DNA from: a bacterium
Lineage (GTDB): Bacteria > Desulfobacterota > JAPLJL01
DNA: 64,000 bases
Reading direction: 5' to 3'
Assembly (NCBI GenBank): GCA_028713675.1
Contig: JAQTNV010000004.1
Span: forward strand, 1-64,000
The notes beneath the pieces were generated by a model that searched no databases, was not told where the DNA came from, and saw only the letters and a list, made by a program, of their open reading frames with translations. The translations under genes and the position numbers were made by a program. Positions 52,136 to 59,968 of this stretch are shown piece after piece. Position 1 is the stretch's first letter, and every line of letters begins with the position of its first letter.

Positions 52136-53491
52136 TTAGAAGGCATACATCAAGGTTCCGCTGATCAGGTGATTGCTGCCTTCCGCGGTATAGCTTTTAT
52201 CGGCGGGGTCAACCTTGGTGACGGACACTTTCTGCAGGAATTGCCCCTGGTAAGTAAGGTCAACGTTGATCGGGTTGGAGATAAGATTGAACGGATCGGT
52301 AAAATTAATGCCAATTCCGGCCGAGATCCCGTTGACGCAAGGATCGATAAAACTGGTTTTCCCGGTTTGAGCTGAAACGGAGGCATTCCGGTAAAAATAC
52401 CCGGCCCGGGCATCGAGATGTTCAGTTACCTTGTATTCCAGACCCAGGCGGGGAATCCAATAATCCTTGAATTTGAATTCACCGTAATTTGGCAGATACT
52501 TCTCGAGCAAGCCCACCACTATGTTCAAATTCGGATTAGCTTTCGCTTCGGTAAGATCAACCATCGCGACCGGGGGGATAAAATCGGACATGTCCACCCA
52601 GGTGACGGCCAGGGCAACCCGCAGGTCTTCCATGGGCTTGACCCCGAATCCCATTTCCACCTGCTGGGGTTTGTAGGCGTCGGTTAAATTGAGGACGACC
52701 GGGATGGAGCCGAACCCGGGCATGATCGCGCTGGGGTCGATATTAGCTTTGACTCTTATTTTGACCTGGGTTTTCCCGTGATAGGCGGCGCCCAGGGAGA
52801 GCCAGTCGGTGGGATGGTACTGGATGCCGGCGGTGGGAGCTGTTTCCAGGGGGAATTTGGCATCCAGGTTGACTTTGGCCTGGTCATCTACCATCGCCAC
52901 GTCCACGGTCATGGGATTGAGGTGAGCCAGGAGATCGAGGCCGAGAGAAAACGCCAGTTTTTTCCAGGCTTTATAGGACAGCGCGGCTGTTATCTGGATG
53001 AAATGGTTGGCGTTTTCATATTGGACAAAATGAGGCTCGTAGGGATCGAAGGTTTTCAACTCGATGATGCGATCCAAAAACGGGTAAGGCAGATAAATCC
53101 CCACGCCGGCGGAAAACACCTCGCCGATTTTCCCGCCCCCCAGGGGGGTGGCCAGTCCAATGGAGATTCCCTGGTCGGTAGGTATTTCACTTCTGTCGGC
53201 GGCCGGGTTTGAACCCTTACCTTTTATTTTGAGGGAGGGAAAACCCTGGAGGAAGCTGGCTCCCACGTTCATGCTTTCTTCCTTATCGAATGCCATCCCG
53301 GCCGCGTTGTAGTAAACCGCGGAATAATCACTATCATCACCGACCATGGCGCCGCCCATCGAGATGGCCCGGCTTCCGTACCCGTAATTATCCAAGGCGT
53401 GGCCCCAGGCGGATCGGGAACCGGCGCAGACCAGGCCGAGAAGCAGACATCCAAAAACGCAAATACCTGCCAGTTTTTTGCTCAGTAACAT
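52136..53491 (-). CDS. OmpP1/FadL-family outer-membrane transporter (copy A)
   Basis: The protein has 451 residues. After the signal peptide comes the family N-terminus LDNYGYGSRAISMGGAMVG, followed by YYNAAGMA (about 62-69). A long beta-barrel follows, ending with SGTLMYAF, an aromatic C-terminus. FadL proteins let hydrophobic compounds, such as long-chain fatty acids, diffuse laterally through the outer membrane. It is the third of three tandem paralogues, 34 bp upstream of the lipoprotein esterase gene on the same strand. Confidence 0.92.
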   Translation of the reverse strand: MLLSKKLAGICVFGCLLLGLVCAGSRSAWGHALDNYGYGSRAISMGGAMVGDDSDYSAVYYNAAGMAFDKEESMNVGASFLQGFPSLKIKGKGSNPAADRSEIPTDQGISIGLATPLGGGKIGEVFSAGVGIYLPYPFLDRIIELKTFDPYEPHFVQYENANHFIQITAALSYKAWKKLAFSLGLDLLAHLNPMTVDVAMVDDQAKVNLDAKFPLETAPTAGIQYHPTDWLSLGAAYHGKTQVKIRVKANIDPSAIMPGFGSIPVVLNLTDAYKPQQVEMGFGVKPMEDLRVALAVTWVDMSDFIPPVAMVDLTEAKANPNLNIVVGLLEKYLPNYGEFKFKDYWIPRLGLEYKVTEHLDARAGYFYRNASVSAQTGKTSFIDPCVNGISAGIGINFTDPFNLISNPINVDLTYQGQFLQKVSVTKVDPADKSYTAEGSNHLISGTLMYAF

Positions 53492-53545
53492 TTACTCCCC
53501 CTTTCTTGAGATTTAGTAGTGAGCTAAAAGATTTGAGCTATTTTA

Positions 53546-54973
53546 TTAAAATGAAAGATTTAAAGACAGCCCCCCGGAAAATATATTTCCGTCAATTGTG
53601 TATCCGGGCCGGCCGGGATTGTCCGCGGGGACGCTCGCGAGCTTGGTCACTCGCCTTTTTTCAAGCAGCTGATACCGGAGGTGAAAATTCAGTTCCACGG
53701 GCTTGGCGATCAACCCCCAGGGGACCGGAAGGGTCAGGCCTATTCCCCCGGAAAAGGTATGCCGGTTGGAATCGAGGAAATTGGATTCCCCGGTCTGGTC
53801 GGGGACGGGAGAAGGGGAAAAGCCGTAACCGGCCCGGAGGGCGGTTTTGATTTTAGGGATCAGGCCGGACCGGTATTCGATTCCGAATCTTTGGCTCAGG
53901 GTATCGGAAAAATTCGGATCGGGAGGTTGCGGGACGGAGGGGAGGGCCCGGTTGACCTCGGGGTCGGCGCTGGAAATCGAGATGTGGGCGGCCGGGTTGG
54001 GGAACCCGGACCATTCGGTCCGAATCAGATCAAAAGCGGCGGTCAGGTCCGGGAGGATATCCACCGCCCCGCCCAAAACGTATTGCCGGGGAGTGTAAAG
54101 GATGTGGCTGGAAATCATGATATCCAGGGCTTGGGGCGAATCGCTGAGACCCGAGGCGGTTTCGGAGGATTTCACATTTATCTTCATATCCAGTTTGTCC
54201 CGAAAGGTAACCCCGGCCCTGATCCAGGGGGCGAATTTTATCATCAGCCCGGCAACCGGGGTAAGGATGTAGGCAACATCGACCGTGTAATCGTATCCGG
54301 AGGGGGGAGCTCCCTCGGTAGGTTTCCCGTTGAGCAGGAGCAGGGCATCCAGGTGCATGGAGACGGAGGTAGGGATGGTCGCAGACATCTGGGCTCCCGC
54401 GCCGACGGAAAGAAAAGAAAAGATCTGGGCCGAGGCGGCAAAAATCATTGTCTGCTGGCGCAGTCGATGGTGGTCGAGCACGAAATCCGGCTGGCCGGCA
54501 GGGGGCAGGGACACATCGTAAATCAGGAGCGCCCCGGGCATGAACCCGGAAAAACCGAAGGCGGCCCTTTTCTGGAAAATTCCCCCGATGGGGACGACGA
54601 AGCCGAAGGGGATACCCTTAACATTTTCGATCCGGCTTTCCTGGGAATTGAAATGCAGGCGGGGATTGGTGTGGACATACCCGATCCCGAAGCGGGCTTC
54701 TTTAACCATGCTCAGGGCGCCGGGATTGTAATAGGCCCCGGAAGCATCATCGGCGATGGCGGTGTAGGCGCTTCCCATCGCGGCGTCCCGGCTTCCCACG
54801 CCAAAATCGTCGAAAGGTCCGGCCCAAACAAAATCAGTGAAAAGTGAAAAGTAAAAAGTAAAAAGTAAAATTAATATCCTTATCCAATGACCGGGGAACG
54901 CTAACCGGCAACTGGGGGCTGCCGGGCTGGGGACCGGGTGTATCGAGTTGTTGGTTTTTACTTTTCTGTTCAT
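53546..54973 (-). CDS. OmpP1/FadL-family outer-membrane transporter (copy B)
   Basis: The protein has about 475 residues. The mature sequence begins GPFDDFGVGSRDAAMGSAYT with YYNPGALS, and ends FSGGLSLNLSF. The N-terminus is odd: about 45 residues, many read from octamer and heptamer repeats, come before the mature protein. The signal-peptide core LLFTFYFSLFTDF is read from five tandem heptamers (54837-54871). The longest frame starts at 55012, but ATG 54973 is the more likely start; neither has a good ribosome binding site. Confidence 0.88.
   Translation of the reverse strand: MNRKVKTNNSIHPVPSPAAPSCRLAFPGHWIRILILLFTFYFSLFTDFVWAGPFDDFGVGSRDAAMGSAYTAIADDASGAYYNPGALSMVKEARFGIGYVHTNPRLHFNSQESRIENVKGIPFGFVVPIGGIFQKRAAFGFSGFMPGALLIYDVSLPPAGQPDFVLDHHRLRQQTMIFAASAQIFSFLSVGAGAQMSATIPTSVSMHLDALLLLNGKPTEGAPPSGYDYTVDVAYILTPVAGLMIKFAPWIRAGVTFRDKLDMKINVKSSETASGLSDSPQALDIMISSHILYTPRQYVLGGAVDILPDLTAAFDLIRTEWSGFPNPAAHISISSADPEVNRALPSVPQPPDPNFSDTLSQRFGIEYRSGLIPKIKTALRAGYGFSPSPVPDQTGESNFLDSNRHTFSGGIGLTLPVPWGLIAKPVELNFHLRYQLLEKRRVTKLASVPADNPGRPGYTIDGNIFSGGLSLNLSF
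54837..54871 (-). repeat. Heptamer array inside a signal peptide, 5 units
   Basis: Plus-strand units GTGAAAA, GTGAAAA, GTAAAAA, GTAAAAA, GTAAAAT are read on the minus strand as the hydrophobic core LLFTFYFSLFT of the FadL copy B signal peptide. Confidence 0.93.
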
Positions 54974-55010
54974 CTGAAAACCGGCTACCTGCGACTGGCT
55001 ACTTGCCCCC
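54971..55010. repeat. Octamer tandem array at the start of FadL copy B
   Basis: CTGAAAAC, CGGCTACC, TGCGACTG, GCTACTTG is a degenerate 8-bp series. A related GC-rich series (CCGGCAACTGGGGGCTGCC type) lies at about 54905-54945 inside the N-terminal coding region. Confidence 0.6.
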
Positions 55011-55015
55011 ATCTA

Positions 55016-56491
55016 TTAAAGCTCCATCCGGAATGAAACCCCGCCGCTTAAAATCGAGCCGCCGATCTCGTAGTCCGGATAACCGGGGTTACCCGGGTCG
55101 GATTTGACCGTTTTCCGGTTTTGAAAAATATGTTCCTGCAGATGCAAGTCGAGGCTGACCGGGCGGGGAAAAATACCGAATGGATCCTGGTACGAGACCC
55201 CCATCCCGAAGGTGAGAAGATGGCGGCTGGAATCAAGGAAATTCGTTTCCCGGGAGCTTTGATCGTAAACGGGGGTGGGGATGAAGGAATATCCCCCGCG
55301 GATCCGCAGGTCTTTTCTCACGGACCATTCCGCGCTTAAAGCGGGAACCAGGGTATCGTGAAAATCCGGATCGGGATTCCGGGGCAGGTTCTTTTGAATT
55401 TCCTCCAGGGGGAGGGGGATGCCCTGGGTTTCTTCGATCTGCATTTCTCCGGAAGGGCTGGGGAACCGGGACCAGGCGACCCAGGTCAGGTCCAGGGCGG
55501 TTTTCAGGGAAGGAAGGGCCTGAAAACTCGCCCCCAGGGCCAGCTGGCGGGGGGTGTAATCCATATGGGCTTTCAGGGGTATTTTCAGCCGCTCATCAAT
55601 GCCCAGCAAGGTAATGACGGTATCGACGGGGATATCCAGGAGGGTGTCGACCTCGTCGCGGAAGGCCAGGCCGATTTTCCATCTCGGATGGAGCTCCAGA
55701 AGCAGGCCGGCGGTGGGAGAGATATGATATTTCCAATTGAAGTTCAGGTAAGCTTCCGGAGGATTCCCACCCCCGGAGTAATTGTTGGCGTCCATCTTGA
55801 TATACATCTTCCCCGGTGAATTGGGGATAAGGTGGACCCCGATCCCCAGGGAGAGGAATCGGATCGGCCTGACCGCGATGCCGAGGTTGATGGCGGTGCG
55901 GTAGATCCGCTGATCGACCTGGATAAATTGGGGATAATTCGTTTTGGGGGCATAGCCGCTGACGAAATATGTGCGGTTCAGATCACCGGTAAGAAACAGT
56001 CCCAGCCCGAAACTGACCCGGTTTTTGAGTTTGCCGGAAAAGGGAAGAACCAAGCCGATCGGAAAGCCGGTCAGGTTTTTCACCGGCGAGATTTTATTTT
56101 TTACTTCCGGGGTGGTTTCGACTGACAGGGAAGGATTGGAATAAATGAATCCGAACCCGAAGGCCGGGTATTCCGCGAGTATTAAAGCGGCGGGGTTGTA
56201 ATAAACCCCGGAATAATCATCCGCGAAAGCCGTGCCGGTATTGGCCATGGCGGCGTGGCGGGAGGTGAAACCATATACGTCCAGAGGGCTGGCCCAGACC
56301 GGGGGGCAGGAGAAAATCAATCCCGCGGCCCAGCCGAGCAGCAGGGAAAGGATAAAAATCGGCCTGGTCGGGTGCCGATGAACCCCGGCCGAATTTCGGA
56401 AGATAATGGTGTTTTCCAAAATTCTCACTGAAGTGCTGAAAAATTTAAAGATGTCCAGTATTGTATCTAAAAAAGAACCGAGTTCAAGCAT
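55016..56491 (-). CDS. OmpP1/FadL-family outer-membrane transporter (copy C)
   Basis: The protein has about 491 residues from ATG 56491 (GGA box upstream). The signal-like segment is IFILSLLLGWAAGLIFS, then the mature N-terminus SPLDVYGFTSRHAAMANTGT with YYNPAALI, then barrel strands ending GGVSFRMEL. The signal peptide is preceded by about 50 extra residues (MLELGSFLDTILDIFKFFST...) that are unlikely to be a normal leader, so the true start may lie later; no better codon with a box is visible. It is the first of three tandem paralogues, with 42 bp to copy B. Confidence 0.85.
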   Translation of the reverse strand: MLELGSFLDTILDIFKFFSTSVRILENTIIFRNSAGVHRHPTRPIFILSLLLGWAAGLIFSCPPVWASPLDVYGFTSRHAAMANTGTAFADDYSGVYYNPAALILAEYPAFGFGFIYSNPSLSVETTPEVKNKISPVKNLTGFPIGLVLPFSGKLKNRVSFGLGLFLTGDLNRTYFVSGYAPKTNYPQFIQVDQRIYRTAINLGIAVRPIRFLSLGIGVHLIPNSPGKMYIKMDANNYSGGGNPPEAYLNFNWKYHISPTAGLLLELHPRWKIGLAFRDEVDTLLDIPVDTVITLLGIDERLKIPLKAHMDYTPRQLALGASFQALPSLKTALDLTWVAWSRFPSPSGEMQIEETQGIPLPLEEIQKNLPRNPDPDFHDTLVPALSAEWSVRKDLRIRGGYSFIPTPVYDQSSRETNFLDSSRHLLTFGMGVSYQDPFGIFPRPVSLDLHLQEHIFQNRKTVKSDPGNPGYPDYEIGGSILSGGVSFRMEL

Positions 56492-56587
56492 TTTTTTTCC
56501 GCTTGGATTTGGGGCGACATTTTCATCCTGAAGAAGAAAGGCCGAAAAGTTGAGGCCGGGGTGTTTAATGTCAAACCGGGGTTCTGC

Positions 56588-56593
56588 TATAAT
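56588..56593 (+). promoter_or_regulatory. -10 box upstream of cobO
   Basis: A perfect TATAAT lies 33 bp before the preferred cobO start. The -35 region is poor (TTTAAT/TTAATG). Confidence 0.45.
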
Positions 56594-56626
56594 GATTGGC
56601 ACTTTGGGTTGGGAATGGGACACGAA

Positions 56627-57166
56627 ATGAAAAATCATGGTTTAGAAAAAGGCTTTATCCAGGTTTATACCGGGGACGGGAAGGGAAAAACTACCGCGGC
56701 TCTGGGCCTGGCCCTGCGCGCGATCGGGCACGGTTTCAAAGTGAACATTATTCATTTCATGAAAGGAAATATTGAATACGGGGAATTAAAAGCGGCCAAG
56801 TGCCTCGAGCCGAATTTGATTATCCGCCAGATGGGGAGGGAGACTTTTGTCAGCCGGGACAATCCCGACCAGGAGGATATCAAGCTGGCGCAGCAGGCCC
56901 TGGACCTGGCCGGAGAGGCGGTGGCCGGCGGCGAGTACGATCTGGTGGTCCTGGATGAAATCAACTGCGCTTTGGATTTCGGCTTGATCCCGCTGGAGCA
57001 AGTCCTTAAAATTCTCCGGACCAAGCCGGAGCGGGTCGAATTGGTTCTGACCGGCAGGGGGGCTCCTCCGGAGATAATCCAGGCGGCCGACCTGGTTACC
57101 GAGATGAAGGAGATCAAGCATTATTACCGCCGGGGAATAAAATCCCGGAAGGGGATTGAAATTTAG
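56627..57166 (+). CDS. cobO: Cob(I)yrinic acid a,c-diamide adenosyltransferase
   Basis: The protein has about 179 residues with the CobO/BtuR pattern: FIQVYTGDGKGKTTAALGLA (P-loop, about 9-28), NIIHFMKGN, MGRETFVSRDNPDQED, YDLVVLDEINCALDFGLI (about 105-122) and ELVLTGRGAPPEIIQAADLV. It adenosylates corrinoids with ATP to give the coenzyme form needed by mutases. The frame runs to GTG 56561, but the family begins after ATG 56627 (GGGA box); ATG 56615 is also possible. It stands upstream of a B12-binding mutase subunit and MeaB, a sensible functional pairing. Confidence 0.94.
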   Translation: MKNHGLEKGFIQVYTGDGKGKTTAALGLALRAIGHGFKVNIIHFMKGNIEYGELKAAKCLEPNLIIRQMGRETFVSRDNPDQEDIKLAQQALDLAGEAVAGGEYDLVVLDEINCALDFGLIPLEQVLKILRTKPERVELVLTGRGAPPEIIQAADLVTEMKEIKHYYRRGIKSRKGIEI

Positions 57167-57241
57167 GTGAGTTAGTGAGTTAGTAAGTTGGTAAGTTATC
57201 AACAATAAAACCAACACACAAACTCACCAACATACCAACTT
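57167..57241. repeat. Inverted octamer arrays between cobO and the B12-binding gene
   Basis: The left array is GTGAGTTA, GTGAGTTA, GTAAGTTG, GTAAGTTA (57167-57198). The right array is ACCAACAC, ACAAACTC, ACCAACAT, ACCAACTT (57210-57241). The two are largely complementary and could fold into a long hairpin in the mRNA leader of the B12-binding gene. Confidence 0.82.
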
Positions 57242-57264
57242 GCACGGTAAGGAGGGAGGAAAAA

Positions 57265-57669
57265 ATGGCAGAGAGAAAGATCCGAATTCTGATGGCCAAA
57301 CCGGGACTGGACGGACACGATCGCGGCGTGAAGGTGGTGGCCCGGGCCCTCCGGGACGCCGGATTCGAGGTGATTTACACCGGCCTCCACCAGACCCCCG
57401 AAATGATCGCCAACACGGCGGTTCAGGAAGGGGTGGACGCGGTGGGACTTTCCGTTCTCTCGGGCGCGCATAACACCCTTTTCCCGGCGGTGATCGAAGC
57501 CCTGAGAAAGAAAGGCGCGAATTCCGTGATGGTTTTCGGGGGCGGGATCATCCCGGAGGAAGACATGGTCTTCCTGAAGGACAAAGGGGTCAAGGCGGTC
57601 TTTACTCCCGGAACCTCCACGGAAGAGATTATTTCCTTCGTCCGGACCAGCGTAAAGTCGATTCATTGA
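57265..57669 (+). CDS. B12-binding domain protein, methylmalonyl-CoA mutase small subunit type
   Basis: The protein has 134 residues and is a free-standing cobalamin-binding domain. It carries the lower-ligand motif [12 protein letters not shown] (DxHxxG, about 15-26), [12 protein letters not shown] (about 71-82) and [10 protein letters not shown] (about 92-101). It is the C-terminal domain of methylmalonyl-CoA mutase encoded as a separate gene, as in split mutases of archaea and some anaerobes. The large catalytic subunit is not in the window. AAGGAGG precedes the ATG. MeaB follows 56 bp later. Confidence 0.93.
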   Translation: MAERKIRILMAKPGLDGHDRGVKVVARALRDAGFEVIYTGLHQTPEMIANTAVQEGVDAVGLSVLSGAHNTLFPAVIEALRKKGANSVMVFGGGIIPEEDMVFLKDKGVKAVFTPGTSTEEIISFVRTSVKSIH

Positions 57670-57725
57670 TTGCGCCGGGGAATTTTTTCCGAAGTTAGAT
57701 AAGGGCCCGGGAAGTAATTTCTGCG

Positions 57726-58679
57726 ATGTCGGATTTGGCCGAAAAGGTTCTGCGCGGGGAGGTCCTGCCCACAGCCCGTCTGATCCGGGATTTGGATGAC
57801 GGGATCGACGGGGCCATCTCCGAATTGAAAATCCTCTATCCCCATACCGGAAAAGCGGAGATCATCGGGATAACCGGGGCCCCGGGGGCGGGCAAAAGCA
57901 CCCTGGTCAACCGGTTGATCGAAAATTTCCGCTCCCGGGGAAAAAAGGTGGGGGTGATCGCGGTGGACCCGACCAGTCCCTTCAGCGGGGGAGCGGTCCT
58001 GGGAGACCGGATCCGGATGCAGAACCATTTCAACGATCCCGGGGTATTCATCCGGAGCGTGGCGACCCGCGGTCATCTCGGCGGCCTTTCCAGCTCCGCT
58101 TATGAAATCATCAAGGTCCTGGACGCCTTCGGCTCGGATGTGATCCTGGTGGAAACCGTCGGGGTGGGGCAGGATGAAGTCGAGATCGCGGGGGCGGCTC
58201 ACACCACGGTGGTGGTCTTGACCCCGGGAATGGGCGATGAAATCCAGAACCTGAAGGCCGGAATCCTGGAAATCGCGGACGTCCTGGTGGTAAACAAGGC
58301 GGATCGGGAAGGAGCCCAGGTAACGGTCCAGGGCCTCCGGAGACTTCTGGAGATGGGCGGGTTCGACCGCAAAGGCTGGAAACCGCCCATCTGCCTGACC
58401 GTGGGCACAGAGGGAACCGGTATTGCCGACCTGGTCCAGGCGGTGGATCAGCATCGGGAATTCTGGAACCGGCAGAAAGCCCAGCCCGGGTTCGAAAACA
58501 AGCGGCGGGAAGAGGACTTTTTAAGGATCCTGCAGGGCCAGGCCATCAGCAAACTGATCGTCAACCTCCGCCGCAGCGGTTCACTGGACGAGATCGTTTC
58601 CAGGCTGGTGCGAGGCGAAAGCGATCCCTACAGCGAGTCGGAAAAGGTTTTGAAACTGGGCGATTACCGGCCTACGTAG
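57726..58679 (+). CDS. meaB: Methylmalonyl-CoA mutase-associated GTPase MeaB/ArgK
   Basis: This 317-residue G3E GTPase has P-loop ITGAPGAGKSTL (about 50-61), VIAVDPTSPFSGGAVLGDRI (about 78-97), SVATRGHLGGLS, ILVETVGVGQDEVEIAG (about 140-156) and VVNKADREGAQV. It loads and guards the adenosylcobalamin of methylmalonyl-CoA mutase. Its place after the B12-binding subunit fits. No close ribosome binding site is visible. Confidence 0.96.
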   Translation: MSDLAEKVLRGEVLPTARLIRDLDDGIDGAISELKILYPHTGKAEIIGITGAPGAGKSTLVNRLIENFRSRGKKVGVIAVDPTSPFSGGAVLGDRIRMQNHFNDPGVFIRSVATRGHLGGLSSSAYEIIKVLDAFGSDVILVETVGVGQDEVEIAGAAHTTVVVLTPGMGDEIQNLKAGILEIADVLVVNKADREGAQVTVQGLRRLLEMGGFDRKGWKPPICLTVGTEGTGIADLVQAVDQHREFWNRQKAQPGFENKRREEDFLRILQGQAISKLIVNLRRSGSLDEIVSRLVRGESDPYSESEKVLKLGDYRPT

Positions 58680-58950
58680 AAAACTCAGAGTTTTACCCGT
58701 CAATGGATGTTCTTGGGCGGGTAACCTTCCGAAGCATCCAACATCGCCAATCCATCCTAAGCCAGAGGTTTTCGACTGCGCAAAGTCTTCGTTTGACAGG
58801 CAGAAGGACAGGAGCTACTTCGGATAAGTCTGCGCAGAAGGGTTAACTTCGGCGGGTTCCGCCCGCCCCGAACGCACCGTTCTGTGGGCCGATGAGGGCA
58901 TCGGCCCCTACAATTTTTTCGTGATGCCTCGCCCGCAAGGGCGGTGTTAT
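58680..58950. other. 271-bp gene-free stretch with hairpins
   Basis: The stretch holds GACTGCGCAAAGTC and TCTGCGCAGAAGG, which are partly complementary, then GGCGGGTTCCGCCCGCC. Next is a strong stem GGGCCGATG-AGGG-CATCGGCCC (58886-58907) followed by ACAATTTTTTC, which can serve as a terminator for the rightward meaB unit. CGCCCGCAAGGGCGG follows. It does not look like a tRNA or a known riboswitch. Confidence 0.6.
58886..58918 (+). terminator. Probable terminator after meaB
   Basis: A 9-bp perfect stem (GGGCCGATG / CATCGGCCC) with a 4-nt loop is followed by a run of six T residues after five bases. It may also be a copy of a dispersed GGGCCGATGAGGG-type repeat. Confidence 0.6.
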
Positions 58951-59799
58951 TTACTCCGCTAAAATCTTTTCAATGTTTTCCGCGATTTCCTGCGGGGTCC
59001 ATTCCCCGGTTTCCTTGTTGACGCCGGCGGTGGTTTTCATCATGAAGGCATTGAGCATCCGGCCCTGGACCCCGATGATTTTCCCGTTGATTTCCTGGGC
59101 CAGATCAGAGGCCAGATAAATGACCATGGGGGAAATGAATTTCGGCTCGAGCAGCTCCTTGACCCCTTCCGCCGTGGCCCAGTCCAGGTCTTCGGTCAGC
59201 CGGGTAACCGCGAGGGGGGAGATGGCGTTGACGGTGATCCCATACTTGAGCAGTTCCATCGACGCCACGCGGGTGAACCCGTAGATCCCGGCCTTGGCGG
59301 AACCGTAATTGGCCTGCCCGAAGTTTCCGATCAGCCCGGCCACGGAGGTGGTGTTTATGATCCGGCCCCCCGTGCCCTGTTCCCTCATCACGTTGGCCGC
59401 AGCACGGGTACAGGCGAAGGTGCCCCGAAGATGAACCGCGATCACCGAGTCCCAGAGCTCATCTTCCATTTTCAGCAGGGTTTTGTCCCGGAGAATCCCG
59501 GCGTTGTTGACCAGGATATCCAGGCGGCCGAAGGCCTTGACCGCGGTCTTGATGATGGCCTCCGCGCCCGCGGTGGTGGAAACCGAGTCGAAATTGGCGA
59601 CGGCCTGTCCGCCCAGGGCCTTGATTTCCTGAGCCACCTTTTCGGCGGCCATGGCGCTGGCTCCGGATCCGGTCCGATCACCCCCGACATCATTGATCAC
59701 GACCTTGGCACCTTCCTTGACGAAAGCCAACGCATGCTCACGGCCGATTCCTCTTCCCGAACCGGTGATAACCGCCACCTTTCCATCCAAAAGGCCCAT
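58951..59799 (-). CDS. Short-chain dehydrogenase, MFE-2/3-hydroxyacyl-CoA type
   Basis: The protein has about 282 residues. The cofactor motif is TGSGRGIGREHALAFVKEGA (about 12-31), followed by VVINDVGGDRTGSG, NNAGILRDKTLLKM and the catalytic Tyr-Lys in NYGSAKAG (Tyr about 163). The opening GREHALAF..EGAKVVINDVGG is typical of the (R)-3-hydroxyacyl-CoA dehydrogenase domain of multifunctional enzyme 2. A longer C-terminus (about 225-282) is present. It probably oxidises a 3-hydroxyacyl-CoA. AGGAGG lies 5 bp before ATG 59799. Confidence 0.9.
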   Translation of the reverse strand: MGLLDGKVAVITGSGRGIGREHALAFVKEGAKVVINDVGGDRTGSGASAMAAEKVAQEIKALGGQAVANFDSVSTTAGAEAIIKTAVKAFGRLDILVNNAGILRDKTLLKMEDELWDSVIAVHLRGTFACTRAAANVMREQGTGGRIINTTSVAGLIGNFGQANYGSAKAGIYGFTRVASMELLKYGITVNAISPLAVTRLTEDLDWATAEGVKELLEPKFISPMVIYLASDLAQEINGKIIGVQGRMLNAFMMKTTAGVNKETGEWTPQEIAENIEKILAE

Positions 59800-59968
59800 A
59801 CCCACCTCCTTGTTTTTTTACCGAATAAAATTGTAGAAACAAATTACTGTTACAATCCGGGATTGTCAATGTAAAAAAATTGCTAAAGCTTTCTCTTGCA
59901 TTCGGGAAAAAATCGGATCATATTTATTCTCTCAACTAAATCATCCGGATCTGAAAGGAGGTCGGGGA

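Noticed and set aside
58680-58950. tRNA or cobalamin riboswitch near the B12 genes
   Set aside because: No cloverleaf or B12-box pattern could be traced; the stretch lies downstream of meaB rather than in a leader.
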